Assembly (NCBI RefSeq): GCF_030273315.1
Contig: NZ_CP127176.1
Coordinates: forward strand, 22,342 to 86,341
DNA length: 64,000 bases
Direction: 5' to 3'
Source: Natrialbaceae archaeon AArc-T1-2
GTDB lineage: Archaea > Halobacteriota > Halobacteria > Halobacteriales > Natrialbaceae
Position numbers and translations under genes: made by a program. Below, one piece after another: positions 33,300 to 42,037 of this stretch (position 1 is the stretch's first letter; every line of letters starts with the position of its first letter). Under the pieces are notes generated by a model. It saw nothing but the letters and a program-made list of their open reading frames with translations. It was not told the origin of the DNA and did no database searches.

Positions 33300-34960
33300 C
33301 GGGGGTCCTCCTGAATAGTGTCACCGAATTCTTGCAACCGATCTGATGCAGCCTGCATATTCTCCAGCATCGTAACTAGCTCCTGATACTGGTCGTCCGT
33401 GTTCGTTTCGTGTCCTGCAAAACTCAATCGTGGATTCGTAATGAGACTTGGGAATGCTAGACTCGGCGTCTTCAGGCCAATCGATACGTAAGAATCCATC
33501 GTGGAGGATTCGCTTGTCGAAAAGAGGTCGAAGAAGTCAGCGAAGTCTTGATATATATCTTGTGCACTCATTTGATCAAGACTCTGCGTGACATCATAGA
33601 GGAACTCGATAGTCTCCTCTTCCCCGTTACCTAATTCTTCAAGAGCAATATCGTGCATCCGGCGAACGAGCGGACGAAGGATCATATCCACAGCCCTATC
33701 TCCTTGTGCTGGGGCTGGACTCATGTTCTGCCCGAAGACCATTTCTCCGTCTTCGTCAGCGATACTTTGGAGTACCCGCTCTCCAAATTGTGAGAGCTGC
33801 GAATCAGATACTCCAGAGTGATACGCATCAAGGTTCGTTAACCCCTGTTCAATTGTCTTGTATACCTCTCCGACAGGTGTTAGATGTGCGTCACAAAGCG
33901 CGAAATCGGTAGCTTCTGACTGGAGTGCGGACTGGAAGGCCGCTGGTTCATCAAATTCGCTAAGTTGATGTGGTGAAGGTGTGGTGAGGAGGGCCGCGAT
34001 ACGGTCGCGTGATTTGTTGCTGAGGTCGTCGAGATATGAGTCCAGACTCTCTCTGTCCAAGACTTCAACACGGGAAATTTGTTGTGTTGCAATATCGAAA
34101 AGACGGTTGTAGTTGCCTTCAACATCGTCTCCGAGGTTGGCTTTTGCATCGAGAGCCGATTGTAGCCAGCCAGGGCGTCCTCGTGAGTGCCACCAAGCGT
34201 AGTTTTCGGTCCCGGCAGACAAGTCACGTTCGAGGATTTGGTGAACTTGTCTCGGACGGATAATCGGCAGATTGATGCTCTGGACTCGCCGCGCTTCTGC
34301 TTCACCAAGCTCGTGAGCGCTGGCGTAGCCAAACGCGCCGATCATGTATACTCGGGAAGTCCCTTTATCAATTTCGTCGACGACCTCTCGGAGAGGTCCC
34401 GTCGTTCCTTCCGTGTGTTCATCAAGCCGTTTGTATCCCTCTTCCATCTCGTCAACAAGAACAACGAGTTCGTTTTCCTTCGACGCAATCTGTTCAGGGT
34501 CCTCCACTCCAAGTGCCGAGAAATACTCGTCGGGAGTGGGTCGTTGGCGGGCTCTCGGTAGGTAGTCGTCGGTATCGAAGGGCTTGTTCTGTTCGATCTT
34601 GTTGCATATCTCTCGGAGCCTCTCGATACAGATGTCCTCAAAGTATCCATGGAGGTTCGATTGATGGATGACATCGTGTCCGTCGGCTTCGGCTCGTTGG
34701 ATAAGTTCGTCAATAAGATCACTAAGATCAAGATAGATAGCTGGCTTGGCCTGGTCTTGCCAAGCATATCTGAATCCGTGTAGGAGCAGCAAGCTCTTGC
34801 CTGCCCCAATAGCTCCCACGGCGTATGTGGCCTCAACTGGGTCGGGGAACTGTTTGATGTTAGCTTCAATCGTTTCTCGGCACAGTCTGTGTCTCTTAGT
34901 TAGGTCTTTCCACTCGACATTGAGCGTAGCTGTACGTTTTATCCCTCTACTTTTGCTCAT
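33296..34960 (-). CDS. P-loop ATPase heading the four-gene operon
   Basis: 554 residues from ATG 34960. Walker A is GAIGAGKS near residues 49-56 and Walker B is LVVLVDEMEEGY near 165-176, followed by a sensor-like strand (RVYMIGAFGYAS) and an Arg-containing segment (EARRVQSINLPIIRPRQVHQ) that could be an arginine finger. The rest is helical, with a possible helical bundle near the C-terminus. It resembles AAA+/STAND-type ATPases and, loosely, the ATP-binding proteins of BREX (BrxC/PglY), but is much shorter. TATA box at 34982-34990 fits a leaderless mRNA. The tryptophan- and Met-containing lid is intact. Confidence 0.82.
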   Translation of the reverse strand: MSKSRGIKRTATLNVEWKDLTKRHRLCRETIEANIKQFPDPVEATYAVGAIGAGKSLLLLHGFRYAWQDQAKPAIYLDLSDLIDELIQRAEADGHDVIHQSNLHGYFEDICIERLREICNKIEQNKPFDTDDYLPRARQRPTPDEYFSALGVEDPEQIASKENELVVLVDEMEEGYKRLDEHTEGTTGPLREVVDEIDKGTSRVYMIGAFGYASAHELGEAEARRVQSINLPIIRPRQVHQILERDLSAGTENYAWWHSRGRPGWLQSALDAKANLGDDVEGNYNRLFDIATQQISRVEVLDRESLDSYLDDLSNKSRDRIAALLTTPSPHQLSEFDEPAAFQSALQSEATDFALCDAHLTPVGEVYKTIEQGLTNLDAYHSGVSDSQLSQFGERVLQSIADEDGEMVFGQNMSPAPAQGDRAVDMILRPLVRRMHDIALEELGNGEEETIEFLYDVTQSLDQMSAQDIYQDFADFFDLFSTSESSTMDSYVSIGLKTPSLAFPSLITNPRLSFAGHETNTDDQYQELVTMLENMQAASDRLQEFGDTIQEDPR

Positions 34961-34981
34961 GCGCAATCATGTTGACAGCCT

Positions 34982-34990
34982 ATTATAAAC
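34982..34990 (-). promoter_or_regulatory. TATA box of the four-gene operon
   Basis: On the minus strand TTTATAATA is centred 26 nt before ATG 34960, the normal haloarchaeal distance to the transcription start, so the transcript is probably leaderless. The rest of 34991-35368 holds no convincing gene. Confidence 0.55.
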
Positions 34991-35368
34991 GTACTTGATA
35001 GCATGCGGACAATATAGCGCGACCAGATAATCCAAAATACCGCTGCTGGTGCAAAGTGCTCTCCTTTGATCGGTAATCGCACTTCATCACAGAGACTTGA
35101 CCATCCGAATTCGGTACTCGGGGCATATGGTTATTGTAGAAGACGTGTGTAACCCCATCGTCAGTCGTCCAGCAATTGGGTGTTTGGTACATATAGTGGA
35201 AATTTCACCACATAGACAATAAACTCGATTTTAAAGGAAGACCCGTAACGCCGCTACTGTAGCAATCTATAGGTGTCTCCTTGGTCCACTATGGGTGGCT
35301 CTGCCGACTTCTGGGCAGCAAAACAAGGCAGATACGGAGATGCCTCTCGCCGAAGTTCTACATCAGTC

Positions 35369-35406
35369 TTAACCAACAATCTCCGGGAATATACAAGGTT
35401 GGTTAA
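35369..35406. repeat. Dispersed inverted repeat, copy E
   Basis: Arms TTAACCAACA (35369-35378) and GGTTGGTTAA (35397-35406, one mismatch), 18 nt apart, the shortest spacer of the six. It lies just after the end of the minus-strand gene at 35428. Confidence 0.7.
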
Positions 35407-35427
35407 TATATTGCTCTGCCGGATATT

Positions 35428-36312
35428 CTACTGGGGATTCGGTCCGTGACGCGGCGACTGACACACCTCGCAATTCCACATCGGCTGACCAGACCACTCG
35501 TCATCTGGGAGAGACTCGAATTCCTGGAACTGATGCTCAGTCTTTCGACCACACTTGCGACATTCAAGACGTGTTCTCGAGGGAACGCTGGGTCGACAAT
35601 CCTCTGAATGCTCGTCGGTGACGGCGCGCTGGAGTGCAACGGCTGGCACCAACCAGACGTCGTTTTCGGCACTCTCCAGTAGGGCTGTAAGTCGATCTTC
35701 GTTGCGAACGTCGTACCCTCCCTCATCGTAGAGAAACGTTGAGTGCGCCCCCTCACTCCATGACTGCGTCGACTCTGTCTGTCCCGTCCGCTCACGAGCG
35801 GCGGTGAGTAGCTGTTCACCGCTTTCGGAGGTGACTCGAACTGCTTCGGGCAGCGAGGGCCACTTGTCGGTCAGTTGTGCAGCGGGCTCTGTATCGAGGT
35901 CATAGATCAGTTGGCAGTTGTCGACCGCTGGGTCCCTGTCAGCCTTCGTGAGGAGCGTGGCCGCAGCAGCACCCTTCGCGACGGCGGTGTAGAACGTCGA
36001 CGCCTCGACGAGCAGATGGACGACATGGAGTAATGTCCACTCAGTATCGGGGGTGCGACTCTCGTCACTAGTTCCATCGAGATGGTTTGAGAGGCAGAAC
36101 CGACACTTGGTACGGTTCGCAGGAATCGAAGCACCACACGAGGAACACTCGCTCCGTGTCGATCTCGTTCGATCTGGATACGATTCCAGCCCCTCTCTTC
36201 GTTGTCTCCCTGCTCGCCCAGCGTTACCCCGTCCAGTAAGCTGGTCGTCGGGAACGTGGTTCGCTTCGCCAAGGGGTCGTAGTTCCTCAAAATCAGATTG
36301 ACGTCCATTCAT
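35428..36312 (-). CDS. Zinc-finger protein with DUF7995-like core
   Basis: 294 residues from ATG 36312. A polar N-terminus leads to a zinc knuckle pair (CSSCGASIPANRTKCRFC, residues about 76-93). The middle is DUF7995-like (LLVEASTFYTAVAKGAAAA, FLYDEGGYDVRNEDRLTALL and DVWLVPA). A second zinc site, CRKCGRKTEHQF with WNCEVCQ, ends the protein. It may be a nucleic-acid-binding regulator; the core is paralogous to the protein at 28893-29378. A TATA-like TTTAAAT lies about 34 nt upstream. Confidence 0.72.
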   Translation of the reverse strand: MNGRQSDFEELRPLGEANHVPDDQLTGRGNAGRAGRQRREGLESYPDRTRSTRSECSSCGASIPANRTKCRFCLSNHLDGTSDESRTPDTEWTLLHVVHLLVEASTFYTAVAKGAAAATLLTKADRDPAVDNCQLIYDLDTEPAAQLTDKWPSLPEAVRVTSESGEQLLTAARERTGQTESTQSWSEGAHSTFLYDEGGYDVRNEDRLTALLESAENDVWLVPAVALQRAVTDEHSEDCRPSVPSRTRLECRKCGRKTEHQFQEFESLPDDEWSGQPMWNCEVCQSPRHGPNPQ

Positions 36313-36406
36313 AGAGTCGTCTGGCAGCACCTTCCCTCGTCTCTGTATTTAAATCTCAGCCACCAACGTCGAATTGGAATCGACAGAAAACTCGCAGATG
36401 GCGTCC

Positions 36407-37333
36407 TCAGAGCGCCAATTCGTTCAGCGTGTCTCGATGCGACCGGATGGTCGTTGCAGTGACGCTCGCCACCTGCGCGACTTCCGCCTGCGTCAGCCAT
36501 CGTCCCTCTTCGCGACCCGCCTTGTACAGACAGGCAGCTGCGAATCCTGACGGGTTGACACCCGATGCGGCTCCTGATGATTCCGACTGTTCAGCCAACC
36601 TCCGAGCTCGCTGTCGGATGTTCGCTGGAATATTGAGTTCCGACCCGAGACGGGGGATGAATTCGCTCGGTCGAACAGGCTGGGTCGGTAGTCCGAGTTT
36701 AGTATTCAGCGTCTTGTACGCATTCGCGACTTTCGAGTGGTCGACGCGTGCTGCGTCGACGACGTCGTCAAGTAACCGCGAGTGACCGTTACAGCGACAG
36801 GCTCCGTAGATGCTTGCTGCCGCTATCGCCTCGATTGATCGGCCTCGAAGCAGATCTTCGGTTTGAGCGCTCCGGAACAGTTGACACGCCTGATCACGGA
36901 CCGAATCTGAGAGCTCGAGGACGCTCGCGATTCTTCGAACTTCACCCAGGCCGTGTGCGAGGTTTCGCTCGGCTTTCGACTGGAACCGACCACGAGTCTG
37001 TTCACGCCGCATTCGGGATAGCCGCTGGCGCTTTCGTCCGGAGAGTTCGTTCCCGTTCGCATCTTTCCAGCGACCGATCTCGGTCGACAGCCCTCGGTCA
37101 TGACGTGCCGCAGTCAGTGGAGCACCCGTCCGCTTTCGCTGGTCCTGATCGTGAGTTCTCCATTCAGGACCGTGGTCGATTCGTTGTTCGTCAATAACGA
37201 GTCCACAGTCTTCACAGATAGTTTCGACCGAGTTAGTAGTGACCCGGCCATCGCACTCCGGACATGGGTTCGTGCTGGAGTTTGTCTGGACATCCTCGTC
37301 GAAGCTTGTTTCGTAGATATCTCTCGTCGCCAT
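36407..37333 (-). CDS. tfb: Transcription initiation factor TFB
   Basis: 308 residues. The N-terminal zinc ribbon is CPECDGRVTTNSVETICEDC near residues 24-43, followed by a B-finger/linker with DHGPEWR, then two cyclin-like repeats: the first near 105-195 (ASVLELSDSVRDQACQLFRS ... AASIYGACR) and the second near 200-300 (SEFIPRLGSELNIPANIRQR ... AACLYKAGREEG). The last helix-turn-helix recognises BRE. TFB recruits RNA polymerase to TBP-bound promoters; haloarchaea carry many TFBs, and a plasmid copy can redirect transcription to plasmid promoters. Complete and intact. Confidence 0.95.
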   Translation of the reverse strand: MATRDIYETSFDEDVQTNSSTNPCPECDGRVTTNSVETICEDCGLVIDEQRIDHGPEWRTHDQDQRKRTGAPLTAARHDRGLSTEIGRWKDANGNELSGRKRQRLSRMRREQTRGRFQSKAERNLAHGLGEVRRIASVLELSDSVRDQACQLFRSAQTEDLLRGRSIEAIAAASIYGACRCNGHSRLLDDVVDAARVDHSKVANAYKTLNTKLGLPTQPVRPSEFIPRLGSELNIPANIRQRARRLAEQSESSGAASGVNPSGFAAACLYKAGREEGRWLTQAEVAQVASVTATTIRSHRDTLNELAL

Positions 37334-37355
37334 GTTTTCTCACTAATTTTCGAGA

Positions 37356-37391
37356 TTCGCCGATACGGCGAACCCCTCACCCATGAAGGGT
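37356..37391 (-). promoter_or_regulatory. Double leader hairpin upstream of tfb
   Basis: Minus strand: ACCCTTCATGGGTGAGGGGT (37371-37391) followed by the perfect hairpin TTCGCCGTATCGGCGAA (37356-37372). The first has the GGGTGAGG element of the leader family. A TTTATT run precedes it. Confidence 0.5.
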
Positions 37392-37508
37392 CAATAAACG
37401 CTATCGAGTGCGTACTTCGGTTCAGCTGGATTAGAGAAGAGGAGAAACGGTGAACAGTTTACGGTCTACTGGAAAGAATTATTGCGTGCGTGTGACTCGT
37501 TGGAACCT

Positions 37509-38426
37509 ATGGTTACAGGCCTCTACGCATCACTGGCTGCTTCCGCCAGTGTTTTTATCGGCATTCTCACTGCAATCCTGGCCTCTAGGGTCTCAAATCT
37601 CAAGTCCGAACGGAATCAGATAGAGCATCGTATCGAAACAATCGACGCACGACTTGAGAGCCTCGATGAGCAAAGAGCGGAATTAGAAGAACACATCGAG
37701 GAAATTCTGGAGTTATGGGAGCACGAAGATGAATTGGAATATGCGAGAAAACGGGTAAACGAATTTATTGAAACATATGTTGGCGATGAGTTTACTGCTA
37801 ACCCTGAATCGTTGACGCTCGAAGACATTGCCGATGCATACGCTGACTTTGCTGACAAACCAGAAATTGACATCGAGACAGACGAGTACGTCCTGGACGA
37901 ATTAGAAGAGAGGTCTGACGATATTAAACAGGAACTCGGTGGGCGGAAAAGTCCGATGACAGCTGAGGCAGATATTGTTCCTGACGCAGATGCGGCTGCC
38001 ACCCATCGGCAAACCGAGGCCCAACAGAGAATTCACCAACGGGAAGAATACAACCGCTATCAGCATCGATGGCACCAAACTAAAACCGAACTCCAATCCC
38101 TTCAGACGGAGCGAGATAGACTGAATAGTCGATACTCTTCTCTAGACTCTTCACCTATCGTCAGTACACTCTGGATTGGCGTAGGTACAATAATCCTTTC
38201 TGTCGTTTCCCCCTCGGTGGCCTACCTTCTCCGCGAAATTGGAGTCACATTAATCGAGCTCCGGCCCTGGGTGGAACCGACGTTGATATTCAGTTTGTGG
38301 GTTATCGGACTAGCGTTGATATTTTACCACCTTTACGCAGAATTGAATGAGGAGCCGGACGAGCTACCTAACGACCCTGACGTAGACGTAGATGGATTGC
38401 ATATGCACGATGTCCAATCGGTGTAG
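37509..38426 (+). CDS. Membrane-anchored coiled-coil protein
   Basis: 305 residues from ATG 37509. An N-terminal hydrophobic segment (LYASLAASASVFIGILTAIL, residues about 4-24) is followed by a long charged coiled coil (about 28-90 and 165-215), then two membrane segments near 222-245 and 262-285. The predicted topology puts the coiled coil on one side of the membrane with both ends anchored. No family is recognised. It is transcribed divergently from tfb. Such anchored coiled coils occur both in defence effectors and in general membrane stress proteins; no nuclease or NTPase motif is present. Confidence 0.72.
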   Translation: MVTGLYASLAASASVFIGILTAILASRVSNLKSERNQIEHRIETIDARLESLDEQRAELEEHIEEILELWEHEDELEYARKRVNEFIETYVGDEFTANPESLTLEDIADAYADFADKPEIDIETDEYVLDELEERSDDIKQELGGRKSPMTAEADIVPDADAAATHRQTEAQQRIHQREEYNRYQHRWHQTKTELQSLQTERDRLNSRYSSLDSSPIVSTLWIGVGTIILSVVSPSVAYLLREIGVTLIELRPWVEPTLIFSLWVIGLALIFYHLYAELNEEPDELPNDPDVDVDGLHMHDVQSV

Positions 38427-38431
38427 AACAC

Positions 38432-38992
38432 TTACTGCCCTTGATTTGTTCTTTGGAGGTGTGCCTGATAGTACGCTTTTTCGACCGTTCTGAGGTCGAG
38501 TCCACTTAGATTCCGTTTACGCAGCTCGCTGAGGAGATCCTCGTAGTTTGAGAGTGTGACTTGCGTATCCTCAAGACCCAAAATAACCTCGTTGATATAG
38601 CGGTCCCCGACAGCGTAGTCAACGGGATTGTTGAACGCCATGAGCACCGTCGCAGTCGCGTACCCTACACCAGGAATCGCGTAGAGTGTCTTCATTTGCT
38701 GCCGTGTATCGTCCAGCATGAACGCGGCTTCAGTGATGAGTTCAACGTACTCGGGCGGAACAGATTCGAGTTTGCTCTTGTATCGCTCAAACCGACCGCC
38801 TTGACCCTCAAGCTTCCACTCCATTGCGTCGGCCACATCGCTGGTAGTGAGATGATCTTGCTTCGTGAGGAGATTTGTGAGTCGGTTTTCGACGGAAGGG
38901 TGGGTCTCGGGGTACTCCTCGTGGTGATACTCATCGAACGCTTCCGCAAGTTGTTCGATCTCGTCGGGGGTTAGCCTCGACATCCGCCTCAT
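38432..38992 (-). CDS. HhH-GPD-like DNA repair protein
   Basis: 186 residues, starting at ATG 38992 inside the ATGA overlap with the upstream gene. Residues about 100-150 contain YAIPGVGYATATVLMAFNNP then YAVGDRYINEVI, the helix-hairpin-helix followed by the Gly/Pro-x-x-Asp loop of the HhH-GPD base-excision glycosylases; the Asp in VGDR matches the catalytic position, but no lysine in the hairpin is seen. The N-terminal part is helical with no Fe-S motif. It could be a glycosylase-like damage-recognition protein. The partner gene upstream is unknown. Confidence 0.62.
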   Translation of the reverse strand: MRRMSRLTPDEIEQLAEAFDEYHHEEYPETHPSVENRLTNLLTKQDHLTTSDVADAMEWKLEGQGGRFERYKSKLESVPPEYVELITEAAFMLDDTRQQMKTLYAIPGVGYATATVLMAFNNPVDYAVGDRYINEVILGLEDTQVTLSNYEDLLSELRKRNLSGLDLRTVEKAYYQAHLQRTNQGQ

Positions 38993-39375
38993 CCCTCGGT
39001 TTCGGGACTGTATGTCAACACTTCAGCGTCGATGAGACGAACCGCGTCATCGTAGAATTTCCCCTCGACAGTCCCTTCAAAATGCTCTAGAATCCCTTCC
39101 ACTACTGCCTGTTCCTTGCCCACCTGTCGACCCTCCTGTGGAAGTCGTCGGGCATCGTCGCAGTTATCACAGAATCGGAATCGTTGGTACCACTCCTCGT
39201 CACCTCGGTCGTGGTCCTTCACGTAGTAGATGATGACGCCGTCACCTGTTTCTATACTCTCCTTGCAGTTGTGAGGACCATAGTCGACTTTCCCCATCTG
39301 TGGGTGCCCCTGACAGTGGACGACCCCTCCCCTCGTGTGCCGAACGACATCCCCAATAAACTCTTCTCGATTCAT
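38989..39375 (-). CDS. Hypothetical Cys/His-rich protein
   Basis: 128 residues. It has VHCQGHPQMGKVDYGPHNCK near the start and FRFCDNCDDARRLPQEG in the middle, so four Cys and two or three His could hold one or two zinc ions. The C-terminal third is beta/alpha (AVVEGILEHFEGTVEGKFYD). No family recognised. The overlap with the HhH-GPD-like gene suggests that the two proteins work together, perhaps on modified or damaged DNA. Confidence 0.65.
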   Translation of the reverse strand: MNREEFIGDVVRHTRGGVVHCQGHPQMGKVDYGPHNCKESIETGDGVIIYYVKDHDRGDEEWYQRFRFCDNCDDARRLPQEGRQVGKEQAVVEGILEHFEGTVEGKFYDDAVRLIDAEVLTYSPETEG

Positions 39376-39423
39376 TAGGTTAGAATGTTGCCTTTACACC
39401 CATTAATCTAACGAGCAGAAGAG

Positions 39424-40416
39424 TTAGAGCGTTACTTCCTCCACATATTCGCAGTCCTCTTGGTAGACGGGATTTCCTTCGTGCTCCACCAATTTGGCCT
39501 TCAACTCCTCGACGGTCTCGGCCATCTCATCCAAGATTGCAGCAGCCTCAACAGCATACTCGTAGAGTTCGTCCTCCCCGATCTCGTCGATAGCGTCCCA
39601 GTGGATATCGATGAGTCGTGAATCGATTTCTTCCTCATTCTCCTCAATATCATCGTAGTCGCCAGAGACTGCGCTTGCCTCGTAGGTTGCTGGACCTCTG
39701 TCTTCTATGCCAGAGGCACTGTAGTACTTCTCACCACTACCGGGGTCGGCGGAGTTCGTCCCTTTGAGGCGATCCTCAACGATATTCTTCATCTTCTGCT
39801 TCTCACGGTCACGTTGCTTCCGATTCAGCAGGACTGCCCGCTCGAACACCCACTCAGTAAACGCCTGTCTCGGTTGGAGTGTGTAGTCAACAGTCTCGAC
39901 GGTCGGGCCACCTGGATACTCCTCGTAGAACGCTTCTCTGGCACCATCGAATTCCTCGTACTGCTGTTCGATTTCCTCCTTCAGCTCACGGAGGTCGTCA
40001 GCGTGGTTTTCCAGTAGGTCCTGTAGATATCGGTCATCTTCGAGAGCCTCAGGCACGACACGGAATTTCACCTCTTGGCCAACTACCTCGACGAGTGGAG
40101 GTGCTGACTCGACATCGACTCCAGTCACCTTCGGGAGATTTGTCTCGTCAGTGAACCAGGCACCACCTTCCTTCACCCCGATCTCGTCCATATCGCCGTG
40201 CCAGGCACGTATCCTCTTCCGAAGGGTCTCGGTGTGACCCATTCGGACTTCCCGATTCAGGTCCCGTCGCAGGAGGTCCTGCTGTTCTTCTTGGATGGAA
40301 GTCTGTCGACTGTAGAGGTAGACCAGACCAGCAGTGAGGACAATAGAACCGAGTCCTGCGACCACCTCTGACCACTCCTGAAGCCAGGTGAAGACGAAAT
40401 TGATGACGTCGACCAT
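39424..40416 (-). CDS. Membrane protein with long acidic cytoplasmic part
   Basis: 330 residues from ATG 40416 (MVDVINFVFTWLQEW). One N-terminal membrane helix (VVAGLGSIVLTAGLVYLYS, residues about 16-34) is followed by a largely helical, acidic domain with coiled-coil stretches (HADDLRELKEEIEQQYEEFD; DEMAETVEELKAKLVEHEG). No enzymatic motif or known family. The gene diverges from the nuclease-like gene at 40502, sharing a short promoter region of under 90 bp, so coregulation is likely. Confidence 0.7.
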   Translation of the reverse strand: MVDVINFVFTWLQEWSEVVAGLGSIVLTAGLVYLYSRQTSIQEEQQDLLRRDLNREVRMGHTETLRKRIRAWHGDMDEIGVKEGGAWFTDETNLPKVTGVDVESAPPLVEVVGQEVKFRVVPEALEDDRYLQDLLENHADDLRELKEEIEQQYEEFDGAREAFYEEYPGGPTVETVDYTLQPRQAFTEWVFERAVLLNRKQRDREKQKMKNIVEDRLKGTNSADPGSGEKYYSASGIEDRGPATYEASAVSGDYDDIEENEEEIDSRLIDIHWDAIDEIGEDELYEYAVEAAAILDEMAETVEELKAKLVEHEGNPVYQEDCEYVEEVTL

Positions 40417-40501
40417 GGATTTAGACCTCGTGCCGATTGGATGAATGTTTGCAGACGGTGGAGCACACATTTTCTTAGTAGAGGGACATCTTCGAAAGGT
40501 T

Positions 40502-41599
40502 ATGAGCGATGATGGCCTCCAGACGGTCTATATCCGCCACAAGATCGGCGTAAACGCAGACGCCATCAAATGGCTCTACGAGAACCACTATCTTGCAATT
40601 CACTACACGGAGGCACCTATTACCGCCAGCAAGTCTGAGGCGCAGGACCACGCGAATAGCAAGAAGAGCGCCGAATGGAAGTTGGGTAACAAACTCGACT
40701 GGCTCAAGGATTGGGGACAGGCTGGAATCATCGTGGGTGCCGACTACGGCACAAAGAACTCGACCTACAAGGGTGGGATGCGTGTCGGGATGGTTCAACC
40801 TGAAACTGACATCACGATACTCGCCTTCCAAGATAACCAATTCCGAGATAGCGTGACCGTCGAGGCGGGCACGACTGAAGAGGAAATATACAACGACTCC
40901 GATACCTCAGACGAATTCCGTCGGTTGATGGACACTGTTAACGATCGTGGAGAAGAGGGATACGACGAGGACAAGATACGGTTCCTGAAGGCCCTGAAGA
41001 TTGACGAAGAGACTGCTGAATGGGTCTGGTATCGTGACTACCCGGCGTTGCTGGCGGTAGAGCCACAAGGAGGTGCATTCAGTAGATGGAAGCAGGGTGC
41101 TGACCATCTCCGAGCAGCATTCAACCAGGTGGAGCATCTGACCGAGGTTCTTGACGACCCCAGCTACGAGCAGAAGGCGAAACTCCTCGCCCCCGGCCAG
41201 CTTGAGATTCTCTGCAACGAGTTCCTCCGGGAGAGGCACGACGACTACCTACAGCACCTTCCTGTTGGGCGGTCACTGTCGGACGTGGATATCATCTCCC
41301 GCCAGGAACCGAATGGGAAACGTGTTCTCGCTCAGGTCACGCACGCAGACAAGACTGACAAACTGACCGAGAAGGCACGGGACCTCATCGAGTACGAACG
41401 AAGGAGCACTGCCTCGGAGACTCATGTGATGTTCTTCGGCCCCAAAGGGAAAGAGTCGGATCTACCCGACGACGTCGTCGAAGATATCGATGAGTACGTT
41501 GAGAATTGCCACGTCTTCGAGACGATGGAGAACGAACGACCGGAACTCATCGAGGAGATGTTGACGGTTCCACCAGCGCGAGAGACTCCCGAGCCTTAG
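40502..41599 (+). CDS. Protein with C-terminal PD-(D/E)XK-like domain
   Basis: 365 residues from ATG 40502 (MSDDGLQTVYIRHKIGVNAD), where the coding pattern begins. The N-terminal half contains YENHYLAIHYTE, GIIVGADYGTKNSTYKGGMR and AFQDNQ; it looks like an alpha/beta domain of a kind seen in some restriction-like proteins. The C-terminal part has PGQLEILCNEFLRER, VGRSLSDVDIISRQE and KRVLAQVTHADKTD, the E...D-x-D...Q-V-T spacing of a Mrr/REase fold, with Thr in place of the catalytic Lys. It may be a defence nuclease of non-standard chemistry or a DNA-binding derivative. Confidence 0.7.
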   Translation: MSDDGLQTVYIRHKIGVNADAIKWLYENHYLAIHYTEAPITASKSEAQDHANSKKSAEWKLGNKLDWLKDWGQAGIIVGADYGTKNSTYKGGMRVGMVQPETDITILAFQDNQFRDSVTVEAGTTEEEIYNDSDTSDEFRRLMDTVNDRGEEGYDEDKIRFLKALKIDEETAEWVWYRDYPALLAVEPQGGAFSRWKQGADHLRAAFNQVEHLTEVLDDPSYEQKAKLLAPGQLEILCNEFLRERHDDYLQHLPVGRSLSDVDIISRQEPNGKRVLAQVTHADKTDKLTEKARDLIEYERRSTASETHVMFFGPKGKESDLPDDVVEDIDEYVENCHVFETMENERPELIEEMLTVPPARETPEP

Positions 41600-41631
41600 A
41601 ACTATCATCCAGCAAAACAGTGGTCTGCAGT

Positions 41632-41910
41632 ATGTACGAGTGGGATTGTCCGTATTGCGAGTTCACACGGCAGAATGCAGTCGCAGATCCACTGAAGGAC
41701 ACAGCGAAGAACCACCTGAAGTGGAATCACCTCGACGACATTGAAGGTGAGTTTTGAGGCGGATACAACGGCGACTGTAGGAGCGGCTGTGGTTACACCT
41801 TCCCGTACGACGAGGACGAGAACCCTGGATTAGAGTGCCCGAACTGCGGCGAAGACCACACGAATTGGTACACAGGGATATTGGTGTACCTCGATACTGT
41901 GAACGCCTGA
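41632..41910 (+). pseudogene. Zinc-finger gene split by an in-frame TGA
   Basis: ATG 41632 opens MYEWDCPYCEFTRQNAVADP ... HLDDIEGEF and stops at TGA 41755-41757. The same frame then goes on, without a gap, for 50 codons: GGYNGDCRSGCGYTFPYDED, LECPNCGEDHTNWYTGILVY and a stop at 41908-41910. Both halves have CxxC or C-x3-C knuckles, so one protein with two zinc sites was split by a nonsense change. The first 41 residues could still act as a single-finger protein. Confidence 0.55.
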
Positions 41911-42013
41911 AGCTGGTGTTGGACTAGTGAGCGAGGTTGTGGCTGCGCGCGCAGCGAAGCGAGCACGGAGCGGAGGGTGGGGAGGTGGGGCCTGGGTCGG
42001 TCCGGTACGTAGC

Positions 42014-42024
42014 AAAAAAGAAGG
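42014..42024 (-). terminator. T-rich terminator of the OB-fold gene
   Basis: On the minus strand CTTCTTTTTT lies 14-24 nt after the stop at 42038. Archaeal termination uses such T-runs. The sequence between it and 41910 shows no gene. Confidence 0.45.
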
Positions 42025-42037
42025 GTACGACGACCGG

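Noticed and set aside
34983..35192. A 69-codon minus-strand frame upstream of the four-gene operon
   Set aside because: It covers the operon's TATA box, has no recognised motif and no independent promoter.
41755..41757. TGA as a selenocysteine codon
   Set aside because: Haloarchaea are not known to use selenocysteine and no SECIS-like structure was noticed; nonsense mutation is simpler.
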